This document shows, piece by piece, positions 13,245 through 25,153 of a stretch of DNA of 64,000 nt (position 1 is the first letter of the stretch; each line of letters begins with the position of its first letter). Made by a program: the position numbers and the translations under genes. This stretch comes from Hyperoplus lanceolatus. Taxonomy: Eukaryota > Chordata > Actinopteri > Uranoscopiformes > Ammodytidae. The stretch lies in NCBI GenBank assembly GCA_026929865.2, contig CM049408.1:3887501-3951500 (forward strand). The letters run 5' to 3'. The notes under the pieces are model-generated. The model was not told the DNA's origin, ran no database searches, and was given only the letters and a program-made list of their open reading frames with translations.

Positions 13245-13256
13245 GGGGGAGGGGGG
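13208..13256 (+). repeat. (TG)n microsatellite with G-rich tail
   Basis: TG run followed by 'gtgggggga'-type G-rich sequence. Confidence 0.9.
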
Positions 13257-13289
13257 GTCGCTCTCATTTTTAAAGGTGGTTGGAAGTCT

Positions 13290-13640
13290 TGCCAAGATAT
13301 TTCATATTCATAGCTAAAATATTCAGCGCGCATGGTGGACAGGGGCATTTTCCGCAGTCAGCCCGCCATTCAAAAGTTAAAGGGGAATGTGGCTTGTGGA
13401 TGAAGGGAGCGAGAAAAGATAGACACGCATGGGGCTTCATGGTAGTCAGATGAGAGGCTGCCAGCCCGCTGATGGGTGACTGTTTGAGCGTGGCGCCTCA
13501 GGACATGCCCCGTGGAAAAAGGCGATGCGATCCGATACCCCCCAACTTATGCGGGGGGCCTGATATACATATGCCCCCCTTATGCAGAGGAGGCCCCATA
13601 TCAATTGCAGAATTGCGAGTGTTTTGGTCATTATGCCAAG
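13290..13640. promoter_or_regulatory. CNE-like block (candidate)
   Basis: Unique 350-bp block of balanced composition between repeats, containing 'atattcatagctaaaatatt' and GC-rich segments. No coding frame is convincing. Inference only. Confidence 0.25.
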
Positions 13641-14559
13641 TTGTTTGAGCGAGCGTCTTGCATGTCTGAATGGTAGAAATGTGGACTTACTGGGCTATGA
13701 CCACTAAGGAAAAGCCTCCTCTGAATAAAACCTTGATACTATATATATTTTTTTTGAATCACAGAGTGTGGTCTGTGTCAGCAAAGCAGATAAGTGAATA
13801 AAGTTTTGAGAAAGTAACTTAGTTTCACCACTGAAACTGTAATTGGCATGTGTGGGCTTACTCAATAGATAAGAGAAATATATTACTTTACAGACAATGA
13901 GCATGTCTTTAGAAATGAGAGCTGGTCTGATGTGCAGGTCAAAGGGTCTGTTCACCCAAAATTACAAAATAAAACATGTTTTCTCTCTCACCTTCTCCTT
14001 GTATGTCAACACACAGGTAGTTCTATCCAGGTTTAAAGGTGACCCTAATGCAATGGAGGTGAATGGAATTTATGAGCTCCTACTATAGGAAAGAAAATTG
14101 TTCTTTCTTCTGATCACAGGCTTGGTGGTTTTGTCCCAACCTCCCCACATTGTGTACATATTTAACAAATGAAATATAACACAACTGTTAGTGAGCTTTA
14201 GAGGTAACACTACTTGGGAGGTGTGAATATGCAAAAGTTCAGTTACACTTTGACTCTTAACAACACAAACACTTAAAAAAAAAGACTGAGCAGTGTTTTG
14301 TCTTGTTCCCACCTACTGTCAGCTTCAGATCCCTTCTTTCCTGTGATAGTGCACATCACACCTCTTGGTTGGAGAGAGTGTGAGTGATTAAAAGTGACAT
14401 GGAGACATGTTGAGTTATTTATCAAAAGAGCTCCACCTCTGTATCAGAACCAGGGGATGGGGAGGAGGAGGGCAGTGCTCCCCTTCAGTCCCAATCCAGA
14501 CCCCCAAATGCTGATCCCCCACCACTACACGTCCAAGTGATTACACTACACCCCCCTCA

Positions 14560-14720
14560 GCCCCTCACTCACACACACAGACACACAAACACATACACAG
14601 ACGTGCACACACACACACACGCTCAGAGGGGCTAATTAAGGCTTTAATATGCAAATGAGAGTCGCAGTAAATTACACAGCTGGCAAATATGCCTGTTTTT
14701 GCCTGAAAATACATCAGGAG
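14560..14720. promoter_or_regulatory. Homeodomain plus octamer block (candidate enhancer)
   Basis: Within this unique block, 14633-14639 is TAATTAA and 14649-14656 is ATGCAAAT, the classical POU octamer. The 25-bp arrangement (14632-14656) recurs with two mismatches at 19115-19139. Seen directly; an enhancer role is inference. Confidence 0.4.
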
Positions 14721-14779
14721 TGCAGCGAGGAGTGTGTTGCTGCTGCTGTTGTTGTTGTGTTTGCAGAGAGACAAGGGAT

Positions 14780-14812
14780 TGCCCCCCCCCCCCCCCCCCC
14801 ACCACCACCAGC
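14780..14812 (+). repeat. Poly-C run followed by (CCA)n
   Basis: About 19 C residues followed by CCA triplets. This makes proline-rich or glycine-rich spurious ORFs on both strands. Confidence 0.9.
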
Positions 14813-15296
14813 GACTCCCCTCAGCAACCCGAGCCCCCTCTCCGAGCGAGAAGTGACTCCCAGAGCTTTGTCCCTTTCAGAGGTATCAGGAGGAAAAGTT
14901 GTATCTCTGCACAAGTGGTCCTGTGTTATTTTTTATTTGGGGACACAGGAGGATTTTTTTGCCTTTGAATATCTCTAGTTTGTCTAGCTTTGGTTTGATA
15001 GCAGATTCCTGTAGGCCTATACACAATATAATTACAGAAATTGAAAATACAGCTGAACCCAAACACAAATATAGATCTAAAGTGTTAGGCACGTGCACAG
15101 ATAGGACCCAAGGTGGGCTTGAGCCCCTGCCCTTGTGCCCCCAGAGTCCAAAATTGCCTTTAAGAAAGGCACAAATTGGTGCATATATTTTCACCAAAAT
15201 GCAGGCAATTAAGTATTTGCGTTCAAAATTTGAATCCTCCCCAATCCAGCCAAAACAACACTGACTTTTAAAGAAATAGTTCAAGACAATTTTTTT

Positions 15297-15905
15297 AAAG
15301 AGGACCTATGATGCTTTTTGACTTTTATGACCTATAAACGTTGTTATGATGATTCATAGTCATGCTTAACCATACTAAATTATCAAATAATGACTTACAT
15401 GCATTTCGACATATTCCCTGCTGACCGTCTGGGGTGTCTGTGCAGAGCACTAAACACTATTCTAGCCAGTCGAGAAGTCACGTCTTCAAAGCGGTCTACC
15501 CTTTCATAATTTGTGACGTCGCATAAAACTTTGTGACGTCTCCACGCGGATGTTTCCATGTATGGTAATGCTGTCACTTCCCTGTTCGCGTCTGCCTCGC
15601 GCCCTTATAGGTCCATGCTCGTGCTTCCCGCCACTGAAAGTGTTCCGGAAGGAAGGTAACCAATCACAACGGAGTGGGGTTTGCAGGAGGGGGGGGGGAG
15701 GGGAGCGGAGATGGCCGAAGCACAGGCGGAGGGAGCCGAAGCACACACACTCAAGTGTTGACAGGATGTGCTGGATCGCCAAAATAAGAGAAAGAGCTTC
15801 CCGAAAATCTACATAGTTTTTTGTGATGTGATTCGTGTCAGGTTGCTCTATAGCAGTGTAAAACAAGAAATTAAGACCAGAAAAGTAGCATAATAGGTCC
15901 TCTTT
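15297..15905 (+). mobile_element. MITE with TIR 'aaagaggacctat'
   Basis: The left end 'aaagaggacctatgatgct' (15297) and right end 'agcataataggtcctcttt' (15905) are inverted repeats with one mismatch. No transposase. Minus-strand ORFs inside it are artefacts. The immediate flanks are T/A runs, so the TSD is ambiguous; superfamily unassigned. Confidence 0.8.
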
Positions 15906-18059
15906 AAAGCTTGTTGCCTTACTCTCGTGTTCAAGACCATGCAAAATATTTGAAGGAGAAATAGGCAGAGGTCGCTTATCGCTTATTGGCTTATCATAAA
16001 TACTGGTAGTGAATGGGAAGCGTTAGCATGCCTCCACAGCCAGTCAAAAAGATGAACTTAACAACTGACTAAACGCTCCTAGGCGCTTGTTGGGACTTGT
16101 TAATTTACTATTTCAATGTGCAAACCAATGCGGATAAACTCATTAGAGATGAGAGATCTTTGCCCATGCCTCTTTCAAAAATGCACATAGGAGTGGTTTG
16201 TCTTTGAATCGGAGAATGAGGCAAAACTATTCTTTTAAAAGTGTTCCTTTAAAGTGGTGTGCGGGACCTCTCTTTTTATGGTTCACACTACTTCTCTCTG
16301 ACGCACACCTGTGACCTAAGTCTTTTTTCAAGAGTGAAGGGTTATTTATTATTTTTCCTTCATATTTTTTTCGTAGTTAAAAATAGTCTTTCCTTTGTTG
16401 CCAGCTGTATAGTGTGGTTCTAGTAGGTGAGTGACTCCTGTGGTATACAGTGTGTGAACCCTTGAGCTGCTGCCCCGTGAGGCGTTTTGCTGGGAGCTTT
16501 GTTCTGCCTGGTTGCCTTGGTTGTCTGCCTACGCACTGTGTGTTCCCCAGAGCAGCGGTGTCATCATGATGCAACTGAAACCTTGAGTGCCACACTAAAT
16601 GCATGGTCGGGCCGTCCCCGTCACCTAGCCACCCTACTGGGACTGACCGTGACAGGAAAGAGAGGTTCCCCCCGAAAAAAACACACACACACACACACAT
16701 ACATACCTAGAGACCTCTTTGTTTCACACTCTTCCCCCAAAATAAGAATCCACGCTCCATTCAAAACGGTGCCCCTCTGCGCAGAACATTTCCCAACAGC
16801 TAATCTCTCCACAGACCCATACAGACACATGTACCTTGTCTCAGATGTCAATCTACGTACAATTTGTGGAAAATGTAATCTAAGGAAAGGTACCCTAAAC
16901 TGAGTGTGTGAAGCCAAGGTTGTCGGATTAGATAGAGAATAGCTTTCTTCAGCTGATCTGTGCACGGATCCCAACAGCCTGATCTAATTTACATAGCCAT
17001 GTTTATCCGTTAAAGGCACATATTCCAAACTTTTGCATTCAAAGCTGTGTAAAAACATTTAAATAGAGACGATATTATCATATTATTACGACTTTTTCTC
17101 GTACAAAATACGACTTTATTCCCGTAATATCTAGCCACTCACACTGGTCAAACAAAATAGATTTTAGGCATCAATTGTGCTTGGGTACGGTACGATTGCC
17201 TAGACTGAGTGCACCCTTGGGGTAAAATAAGGGGGCCAAAGCTCAGAGTTTTACCTGGGGCCCAGTAGTGTGTTATTTCAGCCCTGCTCCTCGAATCAAC
17301 ATCTCCAAGATTCTGATTGGTTGTTGTTTTTAAGCAAAGAGTGGTTGCAGGTGTTTCAAGGCATTTCTATTATGAAAAGTGCCAAACACTCAGTGGCCAC
17401 TTTATCGGGGATGCTTGTACTAACTAATGCACTCCAATGCAACTGCTCTGCCACACATGTTATGTTTATAAGATTAGCTTTGAGGTCATAGTTAGTGATG
17501 ACAGGAGTGGACTGCATTATTTTCAAAGGTGTTTCCAATATTCTAACCCCCCTTATGTATGTAAATGGGAAAGACAAAAGCTGAGACATCTCTTATGTAG
17601 TGAAGTACAACACTACTTTTGAACTTATCTAAATAAAAACGTTATTGAACTGTGCACATTTTCCGACAATGTCAACTAGACAACACATGACAGTCCTCAG
17701 GTTTAATCTAATGTTTGCTGCACTGAATTGCAGTGTACACAATAAAGTGACCTGAGTAATTTGGTAAAAAAGAAAATGCCTTAACCCGTTCCCCTCAAAG
17801 AACTACAGCAAACGCAAAGCACTCACACACCCACCACCACTGGAACATGGCTTTCAGGACGCTCACGTTTGACAAGTCAAAAGCCAAATATTGAAGGACT
17901 TAAACAGGTAAACAAGCTGCAGAGGCCCCCCCCTGTCCGAGAGAGTGCTGGGCAGGGGGGTAGTGTGCTTCATTAGTTGAGTTGGGGTTGACAGAGTCCC
18001 CTGATAACCATGTATAAACAGCTCCACCTTACATCGGCTACAGAGAGAAATTTGCCCCA
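15906..18059. other. Non-coding interval
   Basis: No gene supported. Contains a short (CA)n at 16681-16700 and AT-rich unique sequence. ORFs at 16377-16974 overlap each other on both strands and lack recognisable domains. Confidence 0.5.
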
Positions 18060-18260
18060 TCGGAAAAGGCTGCTTTCCACTAGGGCTGGGGGCGCATGAA
18101 TATTTTAGATGGGTAAATAATTAATAATTAACAGCAAAACAGGCCAGTGATCAAATGGAGCAGCGTGGCAACAGACATGAAACATCTGACTCTAGTAAAC
18201 AAAGACAAGAAGAGGAACCCAGATTTTACTCCCCGGCGGATCGCCACCTTCTTTTTCTCG
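18060..18260. promoter_or_regulatory. CNE-like block (candidate)
   Basis: Unique sequence including 'aataattaataattaacagc' (clustered homeodomain cores) followed by non-repetitive DNA up to a C/CA-rich boundary at about 18286. Inference only. Confidence 0.3.
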
Positions 18261-18559
18261 CCATTTAAATATGCGCATCTTCAATGCCCCCCCCCACCAC
18301 CGCACGCTCGTAAAAACCACACACGCATACACAAAGGCACATGTATGAACACACACTAACTCTGTCAGACACACACAAAGTGCTGCTGCTATAACCCCCC
18401 CCCTCCTCCCTTCCCCTCCATATCACTCACTCACATTCATAGCCACACTTATTTTCCCTTTAGAAGAAATGAATTTTTCACGTATTCCATCGGGTGGGCC
18501 GGGGAGAGAAATGTGACTGAGCGAAAGGACACTTGATCTGGCCACCCGCTGTTTTCTGA

Positions 18560-19410
18560 TGGAAAGATTTGCTTTTTTAATACAATCGTCACTCCTCCCA
18601 CCTGGATATGCCACGGCAAGACAAATCCCAGCTGTGTGACTCCAGAACCTGACAGAGCTTAAAAAATTCCCTTATTACCATTCCCTTAAAAAACACCCAA
18701 GCCACGCTAACTCCCTCACCAATGGCGGGAATGCTAATCACATATCTCGACGGGCTTAAGAGGAGCATGAAAACCGAGCCGCCCCAATATGGAGGCTTTG
18801 GTGCGTGTGCAAGAAAAACAGGTAGTGAAGAAGAAGAAGACGAAGAAGAAGTCCCAGCTATAATGACACACATTCACAGAAGCGTCATGGCTCCTAAAAA
18901 AGCTGCTCTTTTTCTCTTCAACAAAAAAAGGAAGAGAAAATCATCATGCCGTTTGACTTTAGCCAGAGGAGACATTTTATGTAAAAAGATCAGACTCCAT
19001 CTTGTAAACAGCACGCAGACTCGCAAACAAAAATAAAAACAAACTCGGAATGGCTGTGCTACGGAATCGCCTTCAGAGTTAATTTTAAAGTAAGCATTCC
19101 ATTCCTGGGAGATTTTAATTAATGCTTTAATATGCAAATAAGTTAAGCGGAGATAAAATCATGACAAACAGATGGCAAGTGTGGGTAATTATTTTGTAAA
19201 AAATAAATCCAGCCGGGGCATGTATTAAAGTTATGGCGTCGTTTTCCTCAGGCCTCTGCAAAGCCACGGATGGCAGGAGAGAAACACACAGCCACCACCG
19301 ATGAAACAAGACACAAATGACTTTTACTTGTGTCTCCCAGTGACAAATCTGTGACCACAGTGAGGCTGAATTTATCACAAAAGACAAGATGTTACGCATA
19401 AGTTATCTCC
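18560..19410. promoter_or_regulatory. CNE-like block with octamer module (candidate)
   Basis: Longest repeat-poor block of the 1-20 kb region, apart from a GAA/GAC triplet patch at 18829-18850. It includes 'ggcgggaatgctaatcacat' and, at 19115-19139, the TTAATTAA plus ATGCAAAT module seen also at 14632-14656. No convincing coding frame. Inference: a developmental enhancer cluster. Confidence 0.38.
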
Positions 19411-19566
19411 CCCCTCTAGACACGGATAGCCCCTTCATTCTAAATTAGAAGGAACATTTTAACATCACTGCAACACAAAGTGTATACTGTGACGGCAACA
19501 CCTGCACTGTTCAATGCCTGGCAACAGCCATGTAGCACCAGAAAAAGAGGCAAAAGAACAGGGAAT

Positions 19567-19824
19567 CCCTGCGTTCCAAATCACATACTTTTTTCTTTTT
19601 ACTACACTACATACTGAAGTACAGAAGAGTTTTAGAGCCACATTAGAGAAAAAAAAAACTCAGATTTTTTTTTTCATTATGTCGAATACTCCAAAATGCT
19701 ATTGGAGTTAGTGGGGCATTTATGTACTTTCAGCATACTACAATTGACGTGCATGTATTGGGACGTCCTAAATCTTTTTCTGGCATACTAAATAGTATGG
19801 AATTATGGGAATTGGAACGCAGGG
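19567..19824 (+). mobile_element. PIF/Harbinger-like MITE, complete, TSD 'aat'
   Basis: Terminal repeats 'ccctgcgttcc' and 'ggaacgcaggg' with 3-bp direct repeats aat at 19564-19566 and 19825-19827. 258 bp, shorter than the copy at 8164-8575. Same family as the copies at 300 and 4679. Confidence 0.85.
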
Positions 19825-20395
19825 AATGTTTCTATGCCTTCAATAATCCTGTTGACAGAACCAATTTCATCTCAAGCTCTAACTACAGCAATGAAGGAAA
19901 ATTTGATGGTTGGTTGCTGTGAATGTCCGAGATGTTAAAATTGCTACTTTTTTTTAACCCGTCTTGGCTTAACCTGAAAAATTGGTTAATTCTTGACCTT
20001 AAAAGTTAGTTAATTAAGATTTGCCAACATGGATGTAGTCCTGACATAGGGCTGAGATAAAATAGACATCTGATCATCTAAGAGGTGGATGTAACTAAGG
20101 AGGAGCTTTTTCTCAAGCTCTAGAACAGCAAGTTAATGGATCCCATGAGAACCTGAACAAAGAATCAAGACTTTACTTGCAAACTCAATGACATAACCAT
20201 GTTCTGTTGAGCAATGGTGTCCACTGTAGCTTCATCATCTCGTTGTTAGGTAAACTGTGACAGAAGACAGCTTGTCTGGAATCTTTGAACTAACCAGCTC
20301 AACTCAACCACTCAATAGTATAAGTGTTTGAATTAGTTTTTGGATTTATGTTGTGGACTTCAGATGTGTTACTACCAGGGATAAGAGCCCCTTAC

Positions 20396-20562
20396 CTGCT
20401 CCTGTGGAGGGGTGTGGTCTAGCTCCAGGCTCACCAGAGAGCGGTTGATCTTCAGGGCCAGACACAGAGCCATCAGACCTCCAACCTTCACCTCATTCTG
20501 ACGCAGGTCCAGACGCTCAATCTGAACACTCTCTGCCAGGAACTCTGCCAACGCCACGGCAC
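20396..20562 (-). CDS. ppp1r37: Exon 10: LRR, IERLDLRQNEVKVGGLMAL
   Basis: Encodes residues 365-419, with Gly364 shared with exon 9. 'IERLDLRQNEVKVGGLMAL' aligns with the family's 'LLRLDLRENEIKTGGLMAL', and 'LELDHTPPQEQ' with 'LDLDREPKKEA'. The donor is GAGCAG|GTAAGG, phase 0. The acceptor TTGATGCAG|GT abuts seven copies of TTGAC, the 3' tail of a non-LTR element (20572-20606). In mammals the next exon begins with a helix related to 'VKSFIETQKALLAEIQ'. I searched the minus strand to position 1 by eye and did not see it. Confidence 0.92.
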
Positions 20563-20571
20563 CTGCATCAA

Positions 20572-20822
20572 GTCAAGTCAAGTCAAGTCAAGTCAAGTCA
20601 AGTCAACTTTATTTATATAGCACATTTATAACAGCCAAGGCCGACCAAAGTGCTGTACAGTAAAAAAAAAAAAAAGCAAAACACATTACATCCAAAAACA
20701 TCATAAAGACACATACAAGCAATAATTCAAATGAAATTAAAACACAAAACAATAGTAAAACACTTCTAGTAGACACTGCTGGGATAGAACGCTCTCAACT
20801 AGAGGTAAGAAAACCTGCTGAG
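20572..20822 (-). mobile_element. Non-LTR retrotransposon 3' tail ending (TTGAC)7
   Basis: On the minus strand it reads toward 'tgctatataaataaag' and ends in seven TTGAC units at 20606-20572. The plus-strand copy at 62260-62520 is colinear, including 'gagcgttctatcccag' and 'actgtacagcactttgg'. This is the 3' part of an L2/Rex-type LINE or a SINE sharing its tail. It ends 8 nt from the acceptor AG of exon 10. Confidence 0.8.
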
Positions 20823-21227
20823 CTGAACACACTTGGGCATGTGAAGCATATTACAGAGCCCTTTGACTGTATGGGACTGCCTTTCTAGTGTTCACCACCC
20901 CAGCCTGCCTCATGTTTCAACAAGCTTGTTCTACCTTTCATTTGCCATTAACCCCTTTAGTGTTCCTCTCCCTATGATTTGAATATGTTTGGTAAATAAA
21001 TAAAAATGGATTACAACATGGTGTCATGATTTCATCCGAATGATGACAAAATTCAACACAATTCATAATATGTGTTACTTTTATGATATAAAAGATATAT
21101 TTAAAATGGTTTATACCTGGATGATGACATGATTCTATGTTGCGTTGCCTTCAGTTGAACATTTTGAAATACAATATCAAAATGGTTGCACATAGGACAG
21201 ACAGTACTGCGTGTGTAATGCTTGTAC

Positions 21228-21369
21228 CTTCACAGGTGATGTTGGCTTGGGCCAGGCCGAGCTCCAGCACGGAGCCATTGACCATCAGAGGCTCTCTGAT
21301 CTGCTGGATCCCATCGTTCCCCAGGAGGTTCTCACCCAGATCCAGGACCTGTAGCACCTTCAGCACGGG
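21228..21369 (-). CDS. ppp1r37: Exon 9: two LRRs, ending ANITCEG
   Basis: Encodes residues 317-363 plus one base. LRR cores are 'LQVLDLGENLLGNDG' and 'VLELGLAQANITCEG'. The family equivalents are 'LETLNLGHNPIGNEG' and 'VLRLGLASTKLTCEG'. The acceptor is TTTTTTTGCAG|CCCG and the donor TGTGAAG|GTACAAG. A tRNA-headed SINE lies only about 38 bp upstream of the acceptor on the sense strand, so the branch-point region is squeezed between the SINE tail and the exon. Confidence 0.92.
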
Positions 21370-21407
21370 CTGCAAAAAAAGCAACCCTGAGCTCACTTTG
21401 AGGGTAA

Positions 21408-21690
21408 ATGGTAAATGGACTTGACTTATATAGAACTTATATGAGCCGATTTTCTCAGCCCAAAAAACACTTTACATTTCTCACCACATTCACCCATTCA
21501 TAGACACACTCATATACCGATGGCAGTAGCTGCCATGCAAGGCGCTCTCTGAACCATCGGGAGCAATGTGGGGTTCAGTGTCTTGCCCAGAGACACTTCA
21601 ACATGTGGCGGGTAGGCGGGGGATTGACCCTCCGACACAGCACTCCAGAGGACGATCCTCCCTACCCACTTCACCACTGCCGCCAATGGT
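21408..21690 (-). mobile_element. tRNA-headed SINE, minus orientation
   Basis: Reading the minus strand from 21684: 'ggcggcagtggtgaagtggg' (box A-like), then 'gggtcaatccc' (box B-like), then 'ggcaagacactgaacccc' typical of abundant fish SINEs, ending in a 'tccatttaccatttacc' tail. It lies directly upstream (sense strand) of exon 9. Confidence 0.75.
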
Positions 21691-21787
21691 CATTCATCTC
21701 AGCCCTTACCTTGCACCAAACAGTGTTCAAATATCTTTGGTATACCGACAAAAAATATCATTTTACTCACCGTTTTAAATGTTTATT

Positions 21788-23763
21788 GTGCAGTGTGTAA
21801 TATTTGCGGAATATTTTGTGGAATTTGAGTGGTGAAAGTTCCAGATTTCACCATTCAAATTCACTTACCTTGGAAACCCCTCCTTTCCAATAATTACAGG
21901 AGCTACGGTGGGGTTCAAAGACAAGAAGCAAGCTATTAAAGATGGCATCAACCACCACTGCCTCACGTCTTTCCACAATATCAATTTAAGTTAAGTTGTC
22001 TTTACTAGTCAATTTACAGAAGGCACATTGAAATTTGCAGACTGTACTCTTAAGTTACCACACTCCAGAGCGGGTCAGAGTGCAGAAGTGATGAGGTGAA
22101 GATGTATTTAGTTATTTATGCAATAGTACTTCTTATTGGTCTTCCAACAGATGCATTTCCCCAGGACGACCATATATACTAGGGTTTTTCCTGGCTCAGA
22201 ATGGGCCTTTGGGGGGTCAGTACGCGACCAACTTTTTTTGGGGTCGCGACAGTAAAGGCAAACGGTTTGTGTATTTTAAGAGGGGTGTTGGGTTGGGAGA
22301 GGGGAGTTTCTGTCCAGCTCAAGAGCATTTCAGTCAGCCTGTCAATCACTGCGTTACCATGGAGCTCACTGACGCTTATGAAATCACAATAAACAACCTG
22401 TAGATATGAAGTCAAAATACTAATAATGACTAGGCCTACCTGTTGAATACTTTAATTGATCTAAACCATGGAAGAAGGTAGGGCTGCTCGATTATGAAAA
22501 AATCATAATCATGATTATTTTGAGTAATCACATTGTGTTATCACGATTATTAAAGACAGTTAATCATTGATTTAAGAACATTATGCATTTATTTTACTTT
22601 TAACAAGGTTTTTTTCTAAAAACACCATGACTTTGGACTTTAAACAAAGGCCTAATTGAACTGAAATCAGGGAGAATAGAAATAGGCTAAATAAGTGAAA
22701 CATATTTTTAATAATTTAATAAAAATATGTCAAATTAAAAATAACCAGTTGTAAATGGTGTTGATAGGGCACGTCTTTTGATAGCATTAAATGTAAGGGC
22801 ATGATTTATTTATGTCAAGGAGCAGGGTGGATAGGCAGTTGCATTGTAGTGTTGACAGTTGTGGTGGCAGGAGTTAAGGAGCTTTAAACTTCCTGTGTTT
22901 TTATTCATTGATTGCTTGGTCATAGACCACTATGACTCGACTTAAAGTGAATAAACAAATTGGTCGGGATGTTTAAAGGTGCAGATCAGGTCGTGTATCA
23001 CTTTTCTTTCTCTCTCTGTCTCTCGGTCGCGTATGTCACGTTACTCGCGTGTCCGCGCGTGACAAATCTTGCAATTTTTTTTAGTTTGTTGTGAGTCTGA
23101 AGTGTTTTCAGACAACACAATTAGTTTTACCTTTATTCTCATCTAGAAGTTTTTCAAAACACCCGGCAATGGGCAACATCTCCCTTGTACTCTCTGGACT
23201 AGCCGTTAGCGAAACTATCAGGTGAGGGAGGGGCCGAGCGGAGCTCACGGCTGAAAGGGTTTGCTGCATTTATAAGCCTGCATGCCCCGACGAGCGGAAC
23301 AATGATAGTTTAATAACGATAATCCCCGACCTGATTTCTTTTTTTACAACTGAGATTGCAAGTAATATGACTGGAATGGCGCGGAAATGGAAACACATTT
23401 GGAGCCGTTTTAAGTAGATTTTTATTTATTTATCTATATAAAAAATAAAAAAACACTTTGGCGCTGAGGATTTTCCTTTGGCGGGCGCTAAAATTTTTTG
23501 AATGCAGGAAAAACCCTGTATACTGTACAGTAGAAACGCATAAGGCCGTTAAGTTTGTCCATTCTGTGCTACTGTAGAAACATTGCGGTGCAACATGGCG
23601 GCCTCAGCGCCCCGCTCTTGTGTAAAAGGCTCATTCTAAGAACATAAAACAAACAAAAACTTTTCTTTTCAAGCGATTATACACTATTTAAAACATACTT
23701 ATGAATATTGTTATAATTAATTTCTTCTAAGTATTTTAAGTATGTCAATTCTACACACTGCAT
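21788..23763 (+). mobile_element. MITE split by a later insertion (composite)
   Basis: The left end 'gtgcagtgtgtaatatttg' (21788) and right end 'attctacacactgcatc' (to 23763) are inverted ends of a very common fish MITE whose interior ('gtgcaacatggcggc', 'aaaaggctcattctaag') I recognise at 23588-23642. Its two halves are separated by the element at 22181-23517. Confidence 0.6.
22181..23517 (+). mobile_element. DNA element with TIR 'agggtttttcctg', probably hAT-type
   Basis: The left terminus 'agggtttttcctg' (22181-22193) and right terminus 'caggaaaaaccct' (23505-23517) are perfect inverted repeats. At about 22479 a further repeat start, 'tagggctgctcgattatg', appears inside, suggesting another nested fragment. 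No transposase frame is readable. Confidence 0.65.
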
Positions 23764-23770
23764 CTTTAAA

Positions 23771-25020
23771 GTATGTCAATCTAAGTGGGTTCAAACAACT
23801 TAACCAGACAAAGAAGCTTTGCTTTAGAAACTAAGCAGTGTGCTACTTTCAGTGTGCAAGTGAGTGTGGAAAAAGCCTGACAAGTTTTAATTATGATTAT
23901 TATTATGCGGTGATTATTATTCCTTTTTTTCAAAGCGGTTCCCTCTCATGTTAAATGTCTCAGAACTTTCTAGTCTCCACTCTCCAGAGCCACATTAGCA
24001 TTGAAGGCTGATTAGCTGGCGCGTAAAAGCCGGGGGTGTGTAGGGGCACCAGGGGCCTGTGTCGCCCCACCAGCTTGCCACCCACTCCTGGGTCGGCCCC
24101 CTCGTCTCGCCACCCCTTGTTAAACTCCTCTGGTCACTGCTCCCAGGGTAGAGACGGAGCGCGGGGGTGGAGAAGGAAAGCCAGCGAGGAAAAGCGACAG
24201 ACCCACAGAGCGTCTTCTTCTGAGCTAATTTGCACGGCGGTGACAACAAACACACTTGAGGACCCCCTTCTCCCCTCCCCACCCTCCCCCTTTTTCCTTA
24301 ACCGAGCCACGACACACACAGGCGTTACCACATCCAACGCGTGGCGAGAAGGCGGGAGAGCATCTCCAATGGATATGCACCAGGGATAATGGCAGACAAT
24401 TAAAGAGGCGGCTGCGTGGTTGAGAGTGTGTGAGAGTCAAGCTTGGTTGAAGCCTGTCAAACGTAAACCACGGGAGGGTTGGAGTGAGAAGTTTGAGGGG
24501 GGGGGGGGGGTATGTAGTGTGAAACCAGCAAAAACACAGTATGCTTTCACGCATGACATGCCGGCTTTAGACAAAAAACAAAACCCAGTCGAAACATACT
24601 AAGGAGGAATAGCCTTTAAATGTTCATACCAGTCATGGAAACATTTAAAAAATATATTATCCAAATAGCAATTCCCATGAACTGTATGAATGGTGGATAA
24701 ATTCAACTTATTATGTCCTCAATATAATATTATATCCATCACTGATACGAATTGTAATCCAAAAGTCGCCGATCTAGGCCATATTGAAAATGTATGATGT
24801 CCCAATGTCTATCAGTATACCAACTTGTATGAATTTATCACAAAACAATTTTTTTTGGGGGGTTTCTAGCTAAGTTGCACTAAGAATTAACCTTTTTTTT
24901 AAACTTGTTTGAACCAAGCCAAGCCAAGTTCTACAACTGGAAGTGGAGTAGATTGTATTTCTGCTCGTCTTGACTTACTCTTTGAAAACACAAGTCAACA
25001 AGCCTGGAGGACGGAGAAGA
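23771..25020. other. Non-coding interval in intron 8
   Basis: 23980-24420 is GC-richer, unique and possibly regulatory; ORFs on both strands there are mutually shadowing and have no known domain. A G-run at 24498-24510 and AT-rich DNA follow. Confidence 0.45.
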
Positions 25021-25025
25021 CAAGC

Positions 25026-25153
<128 letters not shown>

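Noticed and set aside
14649..15284. Several 66-132-codon ORFs around a poly-C run
   Set aside because: They depend on poly-C/CCA low complexity, and opposite-strand frames are equally open. No domain.
15504..15944. 146-codon minus-strand ORF
   Set aside because: Lies inside a MITE with TIR 'aaagaggacctat', and reads the terminal repeat as protein.
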